Positions 33,901 through 45,900 of a DNA stretch of 64,000 bases are shown piece after piece. Under the pieces are notes generated by a model. It did not search any database and was not told the origin of the DNA. It was given only the letters and a program-made list of their open reading frames with translations. The position numbers and the translations under genes were made by a program. Positions within the stretch are counted from its first letter, which is position 1. Each line of letters begins with the position of its first letter. Source of the DNA: Tribonema minus (Eukaryota > Sar > Xanthophyceae > Tribonematales > Tribonemataceae); contig JAFCMP010000235.1 of assembly GCA_017506865.1 (NCBI GenBank), positions 310,001-374,000 of the forward strand, given 5' to 3'.

Positions 33901-36900
33901 CGCTGCAGCGGCAGCCGGCGCTTGCGACGCGCTCGCCCTCCGTGCAAATGTCAAGCGCACTACATGTATGCCATCGTCAGCGTCGCACGACGGTGGTGCG
34001 CCTGGCCGGCGCCTGTGGCGCGCTCGCTCCGCAGACCATCTGCGGATGCGCTGATGCACCGCCGTGTTGCGTGAGCTGCTGCAGGCGGCGCCGGCGTCGC
34101 GGCGGCGGTGGCGTGCGGCCTGCACGCGTCGGCCGCGGGAACAGGGCCGGAGCAGCTGCGCGCCAGCGCACGGCTCAGCAGCCTGCGCATCCTGGACCTT
34201 GGCGCGTCGGTGAGGGCCAAGGGGCATCCACTTTTGCTGGAACACTGATGATTGACTCTCGCGCAGTGCAAGTTCAGCCTCGAAGTACGGCTGTAGTTGT
34301 TGATGTTCACTACTCATGAATTGGTGAACAGTGCTCGCGCCTTGAAGTTTGTACTTGAAGCTTGCGCCAGCGCACGGCTCAGCAGCCTGCGCATCCTGGA
34401 CCTGGGCGCGTCCGTGAGGGCCGCTGGCGTTATCCATCGGGAAACAGGCCTTGAAGAGTGTGGAGTTTTTGCGAAGAGTCTGCGAGAGGCAGCAGCATGT
34501 GCAGCACTCGTTGCATGGCACCGACCAGCAAGGGCATCCCTTGCATGGCACCGACCAGCAAGGATAGGCTGCAGCAGAGTACTAGCTGGTAGGCTAGATA
34601 GAAAAGCTGGAATGCTGATGATTGACTCTCGCGCAATGCAAGTTCATACTCGAAGTAAGAGTGTAGTTGTTGACGTTCGCTGCCTGAGAACCGATAAACA
34701 TTGCGCACGCTCAGAAGTTTATACTTTGAAGTACTTCAAAGTACTTGAAGCGAAAGTGTAGTGTTTGCTGCGAACCCTCTCTCTGCGTGCACCAGCCACT
34801 TGTTTTCATTTGGGTGGTGTATGGAGTACATCGCCCCGTGCCTTCTGGACTTGGGAGAGCGACGGTGAGTTGACGAAGGACTTGAAGTGGCTGAGACGAG
34901 CGAGACTGTGTAGGCACACAGCTGCAGCCCTGCACGGGCCCGCTGGCGTTATCTGTTGCTGGGGAAATTCGAAGTGCTGGCGCTCACACGTTTACACTCA
35001 AAGCATGAAAGTGCTGTTGTTCTCTGAAGCGTCCTTCTTGAGCGCAGGAGTGGCCGCTGCTTCTGGTTTCCGACGACACTGCGTGTTGTGCGGGCCTCAG
35101 CGGAACATTCGCCAGGCATAGTCATTGGTCACTCACTCACAGTGACGTGCATCACCAGCAGTGCGTCCAAGACATCACCAGCTGTGACGACGTGGTTTGC
35201 TAAACCATCCCCCTGCCTCTGCTTCCAGGGGGGGTGCCACAGAGAGGTGGCGGGACGGCGCGCCGGCGCCGGCGCAAGTCAGGGTTAGGCTTAGGGTTGG
35301 GTTAGAACCACTAGCTGTGCGCTCGAGACATAACCAATTTTGACGACACAGTCTTCTGAAGCTCCGTCTTGCCGCTGCTCATCTCACGCTGGGTGTCACA
35401 GGGAGCTGGCTGTACCCTGCAACCGCTTTCGTGAGGTCAGGAGCGGCGGACGCTGGTTGTTTTATAAAATTGACCCCTCCGGCCTTGATCGACATGTTAG
35501 CTGTTGGCCTTTCTGCCTTGCTCCCTCCTGCTGCTCTCAGAGCGGGTGTCACAGAGAGGTGTTGGGACGGCGCGACAGCGGCGTCGCAAGTTTGGGTTAG
35601 GGTTAGGGTTAGGGTTGGGTAAGAACCACTAGCCGTGCGCTCAAGACATGATTCACTGTGACGACACAGTCTTCTGAACCACCTCCCTGCCTCTGTTTTC
35701 AGGGTGGGTGTCACAGGGAGGTGGTGGGACGACGCGACAGCGACGGCGAGCCGCTGGTCGAGCTGGCCGTCACACGCGGCGACGGCGGTGCCAGCGCCAT
35801 GCTGAAGGTGCGTGGCCGTGCGGTGACTATGTTGGGAGAGTCACACTTCGATATGATGACAATTAGACATGACGAGGACCTGATCTAATGCAGTTCAACA
35901 GCACTGTCGACACTGCAAGTCGTTTCGTCACGTGCACTTGGCGGCTGAAGGTGCGTAGCCGTGCGGTGACGATGTTGGGAGGCTCACACTTCTAACGTGA
36001 TGATGCTTCACCATGAGGAGGACCTGATCTAAGGCGGCGGCAGCGCCGTGCTGCAACGACGTCGTGAGAGTCACACTTCAACATGATGACTCTTCAACAT
36101 GATGACACTTCAACATGACGAAGACCTCATCTCTGTTGCAGATTCAACAGCGCTGTTGACAGTGCAAATCATTTCTTTGCGTGCATTTGGCGGCTGAAGG
36201 CGCGTAGCCGTGCGGTGACTATGTTGGGAGACTCACACTTTAACGCAATGACACTTCAACATGACGAGGACGTGATCTAAGGCGGCGCCAGCGCACTGAA
36301 GGTGCGTAGCCATGCTGCAACGACGTCGTGAGAGTCACACGTCAACATGATGACTCTTCAACATGATGACACTTCAACATGACGAAGACCTCATCTCTGA
36401 TGCAGTTTATCAGCGCAAATCATTTCTTTACATGCACTTGCCAATTTTGCACGCGATTCTCTCTTCTTCTTATGAGGTTCAACAACGCAAATCGTTTCTT
36501 CGCGTGCATCTGCCGACCTTAGGCGCGAGTCTCCCTCTCCTGCGGTGATGGCAAGAGTGGATCGGCACTGCGAGGTGTACCCGCTCGCGTGCTTCAACCG
36601 TCGGGTGTTGTACGTGCGCATTATCAGATAGCTCTCCGCCTGCAACAGTGCAGGCGAGCCTGCGAAGCGTGTTTGAGGTGACAGTCTGTCCTACTATCAA
36701 AGTAGGAGGAACTGCTGCTGCTGCTTCCCCAAGTCTCTCCGCAAAACTTCGCATTCTATACCACACGCCAGTTTCCCATTGACTTGAGAGCGCTGCTGCT
36801 TTTGCACTGCAGGTGATTGCCCTCGTCAACTGACCTCTGCTCTCCTGTCTTAGTGAGCAAGTATATCAGGAAAACTCCAGTAGTGGCGGTTCTCTGTGAT

Positions 36901-39900
36901 CAGGGCAAGGGTCAGCTCTCAACTTCGCCACCCCTGTTGATTCGAAAGCGCTGCTGCTGTTGTGCTGCAGGTGAACGCCTTCGTTGACCTATTTCTCCTG
37001 TGCTACCGTAGCAGCAGGCAACATTCGTTAGCAGTGGTACTCCGTTCTGCACTCAAGCACGCATCCCTGTTGACTTGAAAGCGCTGTCTGTTGCCATTGC
37101 GCTGCAGGTGAACGCCCTCGCAGTGGTGGCGTCCGTCCCCTTTGCGCAGCGCGTTGCGCGCTGCGTGTCCGAGGGAGCGCTGACGCCGCGCCTCGCGGAA
37201 CTCTCCTCCGCAGAACCCTCCGCAGAATCGTCCTCCGGACCGGCGCCAGAACACAGATCTGGCGGCGGCGCTGCGGCGCCATTTCCGCCGTGTGTGCGCG
37301 CGTGCGTGGAGATGCGCAGGCCGCTGCTGGTGCTGCCAGTGGGGGACGCCGCCGAGGGCCGCGGCGTAACTGCCGAGGTGAGGGTGTGGCCCCGCATTTG
37401 TTTCAATAAGTGGAAGTGTATAAAGCTTTGGTTGATCTGTAAACACAGGAAACTGAGCATGGGCAAATTTGAGCGAGAAAATAAAAGGGCTTAAAAAATT
37501 CCTTGATACGACTGAGCAAGCGCCACCCTCCATGAAAATCCGGAGAAAGTGGGGGACCCCGCCGGGGGGCGCGGCATAACCGCCGAGGTGAGGTTGTGGC
37601 TTTGTATTCATTATACTGGAAGTATATAGTATTTTGGCTGGCTCAAAATCCACGGTCCTCTTCAACACAGCCTGCGGCTGCACAACACGCCCGAATGACG
37701 ACACATCAGGCGTCGCAGCGGCGCAGGCAAGGCCCGTGCGAGCCAGCCGGCAGCTCGAGATGTCAAAGGCGAGAGTGAAGACGCCAGTAGCTTGCCCTCA
37801 CCGCCAACGCAGCCGATACAAAGCGCCCAACAACAAAAACTCTTGAACAGTCCTGGCTCAGCGCGAGCAGAAGCGCCTCGTTCGTGTAGAGCTTGGGGAG
37901 CGGGAGGCTGCGGCTCAGGCGCGCAAAGCTGAAGCAGCGCTCAACTTTGCAGAGGCCAAGGGCATTAGGTTGAGGCGCTGGCGCCGTCGGGAACACTAAG
38001 GCACAGCAGCAAGGCAGCCGCCAGGCAACAAGAAGTCGACGCTGCCGCACTCGCCTTACAAGAACAAGGACGAGGCGCTGGCCCTAGACAGGCAGAAGGC
38101 GCAGCTGCAAGTCAACAAGAAAGAGTCGTCGGCGGAGATCGACTGCAATCTGCAGGCGCGCAAAGGCCAGATTGCGGAGCGCCGCATGAAAATGTCGGCT
38201 AACATGAAGGAGGGCAAGGCCAGGGCGCACAAGGCTGAAGCAGAGCTCAAGACAGGCCAGCCATATCTGCGGCTGGCCGGCGCGCGCGACGGCGGCGTTC
38301 TCCCCCTACAGGCCTTGATGTCAGGCGGAAAGCCGCGGCGTGCAGGCCGCTCACCCCCCGCAACACCACTCTCAGCAGGGGACAGAGCGCCCCGGCGAAA
38401 CGTGGCAGCGAGCAACGCACGAGCGGTCACGGCAGCCGCAAGAGCAAGGCACAGGCGCGCAGGGAGGAACGGGAGGCAAACGGGACATGCTGGCCAGCCG
38501 CAGATATGGCAGGCCTGTCTTCAGCTCTGCTTCAGCCTTGCGCGCCTTGGCCTTGCCCTCCTTCATGTTAGCCGACATTTGCATGCGGCGCGCCGCAATC
38601 TGGCCTTTGCGCGCCTGCAGGTTGCGGTCAATCTTCGCCATTGCTTCTCTCTTGTGGACTTGCAGTTAAGCCGGTTGCTCTAGGGCCAGCGCCTTGTCTT
38701 TGTTCTGCAAGGCGAGTGCGGCCGTGTCTGCTTCTTTGCTGCCTTGCTGTTCTGCCTTGGAAACAGCGCCCGCCTCCGCCAGCGCCCTTTGACCTCTATA
38801 GCCTGGGCCTCTGCAAGGTTGAGCGTTGCTTCAGTTCGGATCGCCCCCCACCCCTCGAGCTCTACGCGGACAAGGCGCTTCGGCTTGCACTGAGCCGAGA
38901 TCGTTTCTGAAGACTTCTTGACTTTTAGCATTTCTTATCGGCTGCGATGTCGGTGAGGGCAAGCTGCCGGTGTCGTCAGTCTCGCTTTCGGCTGCTGGTG
39001 TCGCCAGTCTCGCTTTCGGCATTTTTTGCGGTGCCGGCTGGCTGGCATGGGCAGCCTTGCCTGCGCCGCCGCGACCCCTGGTGTGTCGCAATCAGGGTGT
39101 ATTACGCAGCCACAGGCTGTGCTGCAGTGGGCCGTGGATTTGTAGCCCGCACATGCTTGAGCATCATGCCTAGTGGTCTCTGCAACCAACTGTGCGCAAG
39201 ACGTGCTCCAAACAGCTACATCCAGAGACGCGCTAAAGAGTGGAAGAACACGTCCATTTTCTATTTGGCGTTGTTGCTGACTTCAAGCATGAAGTTTTCA
39301 TGATCTGAGTGATGCTGGCTTTTGGCGTGCTCCAAATCTGCCTCGCGCACGCTTGCAGAAGTGTCCCCGTAGCTAACACCATGTGTACTCGCAAGAAGTG
39401 ACCGCAGCGCTCTCATTTCATGTGCGACCGTCAGCAAATGTGCAATCACCGAGATTAAATACGTGGCGGCATACATGCATCGCCTCTCCCCCCTCAAGCT
39501 CAGAGTCACTCCTGCATGTTACTTGTGCACCCCCTTGCCTCCCCTGCACCCCTACCTCTCTTGCCACGGTCGCTTGCAAGCTCATTGCTCGATGATCTTT
39601 GCCCTGCACACGCGCAGATGTCACACGTGAGCGTAACCGCCTACGCCGGAGGGTCCACCTTTCCGGCCTTTGCGGCAGCGCTCTGCGCCTCGCGCGCTGA
39701 CCCACGGTGAGCGCCGCTGTGGGCATACATACTAACCTCCTGTATGTGAGCTGCCAACTGGAGCTGGCCTAATGAACACGTGAAACCTTTCCATACTGAA
39801 CTGAACACCCACGCCTCAAATGCTAAAAAGCTTGCACACAGAAGTCTTTCCACTACTGTGGATATGATGGCACTGTTTGACTCGTGGCCAATGACTGCAG

Positions 39901-42900
39901 CAGCGGCAACCACAGTTATTGGTGGCAGGCACTTGCGGCTAACCACTCCTTGTCACTCAGAGCTGTATGATCCTTTGTTTCGTTTTCAGATATATATTGT
40001 ACACACACATATCATCTACGCACACATATACACATGCACACACATATGTATCTATGATGCTCACGCATGTATGTACATATATGCACATACACATTCTGAA
40101 GTACACAAAGCTGTGGGGGGCGGAGCGTGGCGTGCAAGCTTCGCTTAGGGTTAGGGTTAGGGTTAGGGTTAGGGTTAGGGTTAGGGTTAGGGTTAGGGTT
40201 ATGTGTGCTACATCCATGAGTGGAAGCAAGGCCAATGATCATACAGCAGGGCATTCCCACAGCCCCACGTGAAAGTTCATGGCCGCGCGGCGCCCGTCGT
40301 CGACACCAGCAGCTGAGCACTGCCACCTACTGACCCCCCCCTCCCCCCCCCCCCCCTCCTCTGCACTTGCGCGCCGCTCTCGGCAGCGGCGTCGTGTTTG
40401 CGGAGGGTCGCATCTGTAGAGCGCTGCTGCGCGCGCAGCCCGACGGCCAGGACCTCCTCGCCGAGTGGCACGCGCAGGCGGCAGCTGCAGGTGCGTGCAG
40501 TGCCGCGCTTAACACTGAGGTAATTGGTCTGGGTTTTCTTCTCCCCCTTCTTTCTTTAATTCTGTCTCTCTTCTTCGCCATTGCCGCGTGTGCGGTCTCC
40601 AGCTCGTGCCTGCATGTCGGTGATACGCGCTCCGTCAGCCGATGAGCGCACTTGAAGTTACGTCTTTAGGCGAGTGACCTCTTCTGTTGAGTGCGGCGCC
40701 GAGCCTGCCGTTGATGTCATCGTTCCGGAGATGTATTGTTCGCGTCCGCAGATCGCGAGAGTTGCACACCTGCGGCGCATTTTCTCTGCCATGTTCCTCA
40801 TCTCGGCTCAATTTGTGATTGACTATGAGTGATCGCCGAGTGGCACGCCCAGGCGGCAGCTGCAGGCGCGTGCGCCGCCGTGCCTGGCACCAACGTCACT
40901 GATCAAGGAATGTTATCGGGCGTGCAGTATTCGGCGCGTTCGTCAGGGGCGTGCACGCTGTCAGCGCGGTTGAAGGCGCTTGAAGTGCGACAGCTGCGCA
41001 CCTGCGGCGCATCTTCTCTGCCGCGTTCCACTGTTTGGTCCACCTTGTGACTGCCTATGAGTGACCGCGGAGTGGCACGCACAGGCAACAGCAGCAGGCG
41101 CATATGGCGCCGCGCCTTCGCGCCAACGTCACTGTTCTAGGGGTTTTGTGTGTGCGGTGGGGGGTGAGGGTTAGGGTCATGGTTGAGGTTCACCCAGCTC
41201 ATGTGTGCATGTCTGGATCATAGACATCGTCGCAGGCTGTCGGCGCTTGGAGCCTCTTAAGCAGACCTTTTTTTGGTGAGAGTGGCGCCCAAGCCTGATG
41301 CCAGCGCCGTCAACCCAAGATTTCGGTGCGCATGGATTCCAAGATAGCCAGTGAAGCTGCAGCCCCCGAGCACGTGCTGTCGCAGCACTCACTGTGCCGT
41401 GTGCGCACAGGCATCACCTCTCTTACCAGCTTCAACTTCAAATCTTGCAGACAACAGAGCAACATTGAGGACTCAAACACATTCTACTACGCTGTTGCTG
41501 CGCTGATGGTGTTGCAGTACCACTGGAGGCGAGGACCCTCGCTGTGCCGGCGCAAGTGGCATCACAGGTATGTACACTCATGTGCAATAATAATAAACGT
41601 ATGCATATCACCTCTTTCTGCAAATCTCGTCGGGGAGTGAAACGTGCATGTGTGTCCAGCGCAAGTGCAGAACAGCACGCATAAACAAGGCGAAGCTCAC
41701 AGCTGAAGTTCCGACATCTTCGCTACACGGCTGAACTTCAACATGTACGTGCAGCGAGCCCTCCAAGCGCACCGCTCCCCCCTTCACAACGCTTCTGCCC
41801 CCCCCCCCCCCCCCTGCCCCCCTTACGCAGGCGCCCCCGACCCCCCTCCCCCTGTCCGACAGCCTGTCCCTCGACGAGACCCCCCCCCCCTCCCTTGTGG
41901 GTGATCGCTTCTTTCCCCTCCGGCCGCAGCTGGCGGTGGCAGCAGCAGCGATCGAGCTCACGGCGGCAGCGCAGCACGTGCGGCTGCTCACGGAACTTTC
42001 CGCAGAACTGTCCCGCGGCGCCGACGCGCTGCTGGCGCTCGCGCCCGGCAATCAGCAGCAGCAGCGCTCAGAACAGCAAGGATCGGAAGAGGAGGGCGCC
42101 GGCAGCGCCGGCGGCAGCAACAGCGACAGCGGCAGCAGCGGCGGCAGCAACAGCGACAGCGGCAGCAGCGGCGGCGGTGATGACGGCGGCAGCAGCAGCG
42201 GCAGCAGCAGCGGCGGCAGCAGCGGCAGCGGATGGCTGCCGGAGCTGCCAGCGGCAGTCGGCGCTGTGAGCGTCGCAAGCATCGCGTTCACGCTGCTGGA
42301 TGAAGGGGGCAGCGATGCCGCCAGCGCGGCGGAAGGCTCACAGGAGGTGAGCTGAACTTCACTGGAATTCCTTCGTCTACTTCGAAGTATTAGAGTTCAA
42401 GTGTATGCACTTCACGAGCAGGGACGGAATAATTGGACTGAGGTGACGCAGGCGCTAAGTCTAACCCGAACCCTCACCCTAACCTTAACCCTAGGAGGAA
42501 GATGGAGGGGAGTGCAACGCGTAAATACTACGCGTGAGCGATCACAACGGAGTGCGCTGTTGTTGCGGGAATGTACGGGCACTGCGTGGGTTTCCCAGCA
42601 TCGCTGCGCGGCTGCAGCAGGGCAGGATATTCGCCGCAGCATGTGATCGTAGTGCATATGGGGGGCGAACCCGAGTGACCATCTGCGCACCACCACGCAG
42701 CGGCACGCTGACGCAAACTTAGCATCATGGGCGAGAAATAGGTGGCGAAGATCGTGTGATGGCGGCGGTGCGCCAGAGCTTTGCGGCAGAAATGGCGCTT
42801 GATATGCGGGAGAGCGCAGGCTGCCGCCACCAGACATGCTGTCGTCGTCGCATCCTGCGACCCTGCGCGCAGCGATGCGGGCGTGTCACTGCTCGCCCAC

Positions 42901-45900
42901 ACCACTTTCTCACGAAGCCTCCGCGGGAAGTGCTGCGTCATAGCATGCGGCGAACATGTGCACGCGACATAGTGCTCATCTCGACGCCGCGCCCGCTGCG
43001 TGCGATCACAGGCCGCCGCCGTCGGAGGCCGCGCCGCCGCCGCGCGCTTCTGCCTGTGCGACGTCACCGCAACGGCAGACGTGGAGCCGCCCATCGCTAA
43101 CCTGATGGGCAGCGGCGGCAGCAGCGGCGGCGGCGGCGGCAGCAGCGGCGGCGCGGCGGCGGCGCAGCAGACGCTGACCGTGTCGGTGGGCGCGCTGGGC
43201 GTGGAAGCCGCGGCGCAAGCGCCGGGCGCCAGGCTGGCGTGCCTGCTGGGGCCGTCGAGCGCTGCCACACCTGCGCTGCCCTACGCAGGTATGTATGCTT
43301 TGATTCGCGCCTGTCAACACAAACCTCGTACCGAACACCTGATTGCTGCAAGTGGGGGTTTGTTGGGCGTCTTTGTGCCCGCTGTGCGAGTCGACAGCCT
43401 CGTGCTGTGTGGTTGGCCCCGTACGTTGCGTCGTTTTGATTGCACGAGGGCGCGTGCGGCTGCTGCGGCGCTGCGCGGCGGGCGGAGGGGAGGTGCCTGG
43501 ATTGGCAGAGCCTGATTGCTTGAAAAGCGCGTGAAGCGAGCAGCGTGCGGCTGCTGCGGCGCTGCGCGGGGCAGGCGGAGGTGCCTGCTGGCACGGCTCA
43601 GCACTGCACTGCTTGATGCTGTGGGCAGGTGTGTTCCACTTTGTGCTGCCAAGCGTTTGCTATGCAGGATGTGGGTTTGCTGGCACGGTACACGTGTTTG
43701 GGTGCTCCGAAACATCTGCATCGACCCTTGCCTCTGTACTGTGGCGGCACACGCGCATGCTCATAAGTTTGTTTGGCGACCGAACGAGAACCCCTCGAGC
43801 GCTGCCGCTGTGATGCCGCATTCAGGCAAGTGCACCATGGCAACAGCCCGCTAAGCGCGCACACACCCTATCACTGCAGTATCTGTTTCTCATATGGCAA
43901 GCCCCTGCAGAGCATGCTGCAGTAATCAAGCGCGCCCCCATTGGGCCCCTGACTCCCCCCCCGCCCCTTCTTTCCCCCTGCATTGAGCGCTCCGCAGTGG
44001 GGGCAACCTCGCACCTCGCCGCCGACGCCCAGTCCGCCTGGGGTCCCTCGTCAGCTCAGGAGGACGCGGCGGCGGCAACGCCGCAGCTGCTGGCGACGCT
44101 GCGCGCGACGCCCGCCGCCGCCGCCGCCGCCGGCGCAGGCGCTGCGCACGCCGTGGACGCAGTCGCGGCGGAAGTGCGCGTGCGCGGCCTGAGGGCGATG
44201 GCGCTGCCGCAGCCGCTGGCGGCGCTGCAGGCGCACGTCGGCGCGCTGATGGACGCGATGGCGGGAGGCGAGAGCGGCGGCGGCGGCGGCGGCGGCGAGG
44301 GCAGCGGCAGCGGCGGCGGCAGCGGCGCAGGTGACAGTTCCGTCGACAATGATATTAGCGTGGCTTTCAAAGTTTTAGGCACGAATGGCACGTTCGCCGG
44401 TAGGAAAGGCGACTTGGAAAGTGGTTCAGCATGCGCGACTATGGCGCCAGCGGCAGGTTGTCCTTGCGGCTTCTGGTCCACGTGGTGTTTGCATGATGCC
44501 GAAAGTTCGCATCGGCGTTGATTCCTGAGAGGAGGTGTACGCGTAGCTCTACATGAATATATCACTGCTTGTATACTTTGTGTGTGTGTAGCATGGCCTG
44601 CGGGCGTGACAGCGTGCTGCAACAAATCCACGCGCATGCGTCAACTTCTCCACGTGCACGCTGAGCGCGTAATGACAGCTTATACAGCATGTCGCTAGCC
44701 TAACGTACTTCGTTGCAATCAACCGCTGCGCCCACTTCACGAGTGAGCATTGCACCAGTTCTCTTTTGATGCTGATTTTGCTGGGCCCCAAGGTAGCTTT
44801 ACTTCTGGGTCAACAAAGCGCCATAGAGCGCTGAACCTTGACTCATAAAGCCCTCACACCAGAGCGACAGCTCACCATTCAGCGTGAAGCATTGACTACC
44901 GCCTTTGCCCCCTCCCCCCCCCCCCTCGCGACAGGCGGCGCGGCGACAGAGCTGCCGCGGTTGCAAGTGTCCCTGACAGTGGACGCGGAGGGCATTGAAG
45001 TTTGGCTGCCGGAGGATCCGAGCACTGTCACAGCAGCAGCAGCAGCTGAGCCGCTGCACGCCCGGCGGCGCACCAAGGCACGTCACATTGTATTGAAGTT
45101 GCAGTTCCATAGCATCAATGTCGCAGCAGCGGCAGCAGCAGCAGCTGAGCCGCTGCACACTTGACGGCGCACCAAGGCACGTCACATTCTGCTGAGCTTG
45201 CTGCTCCGGGCAGCTGTGACTCCAACTCCTCTCCGGGGAGCTGGCACCACTCGTCGTACGACTGCAGCAGCAGCAGCAGCAGCAGCAGCGGCGGCAGCTG
45301 AGCCGCTGCACACTTGGTGGTGCACCAAGGCATGTCATACTCTGTTGCTTCTTTAGTCGGGGCTGACTCGGTAGCATCAAGTTGCTGATCATTGAGCCTG
45401 CATGCACCAAATGATCACTTCTTCCTCACTGAAATGAGAAGCCGGAATGGCAAGGACCCGGGAGCTCGAGGGACAAGCGAATGCGGGCGGATGAGGGGGG
45501 CGGTCACTTTATTGACATACCCAAAACCTGTGACTGCGAGCGGCGGCGGTTGTCTGATGCCTGGCGAAAAGATCAAATGCATGTGGCTTGAGACCGCAAT
45601 CAAGGCAGCCACGGCGCAGAGCAGGAATCTGCGCCACCAGCTGTGCCAGCAGCAGCAGCAGCAGCAGCAGCACCAGCAGCACCACCGTCAGCCAGCTTTA
45701 GGACTCCGCCAAATTGTATAGATACCATACGGGCAATGGTGCCGCAGCTTGTGGTGACAGTGGCGCAGGCCTCTTACATCGCATTGTGCGTCTTCTACAG
45801 CGTACTGCACCTTCACACATCCGTCAGAGCGCCTCTCATCACCCCAATGTTGTGGTGTGCGCGCTCTGCACCAACGCAGGCGCTCGTCATAGCGGCGGAT

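Noticed and set aside
33541-34551. 336-codon - strand frame over exons 30-31
   Set aside because: It spans two exons and the intron between them and contains translated copies of the junction repeats; no family resemblance.
40145-40200. A true chromosome end
   Set aside because: The TTAGGG array is only 56 bp, internal, and flanked by exons of the same gene on both sides.
45078-45090. GT at 45082 as the exon 39 donor
   Set aside because: It gives phase 1 while exon 40 starts in phase 0; the GC donor is consistent and matches exon 2.
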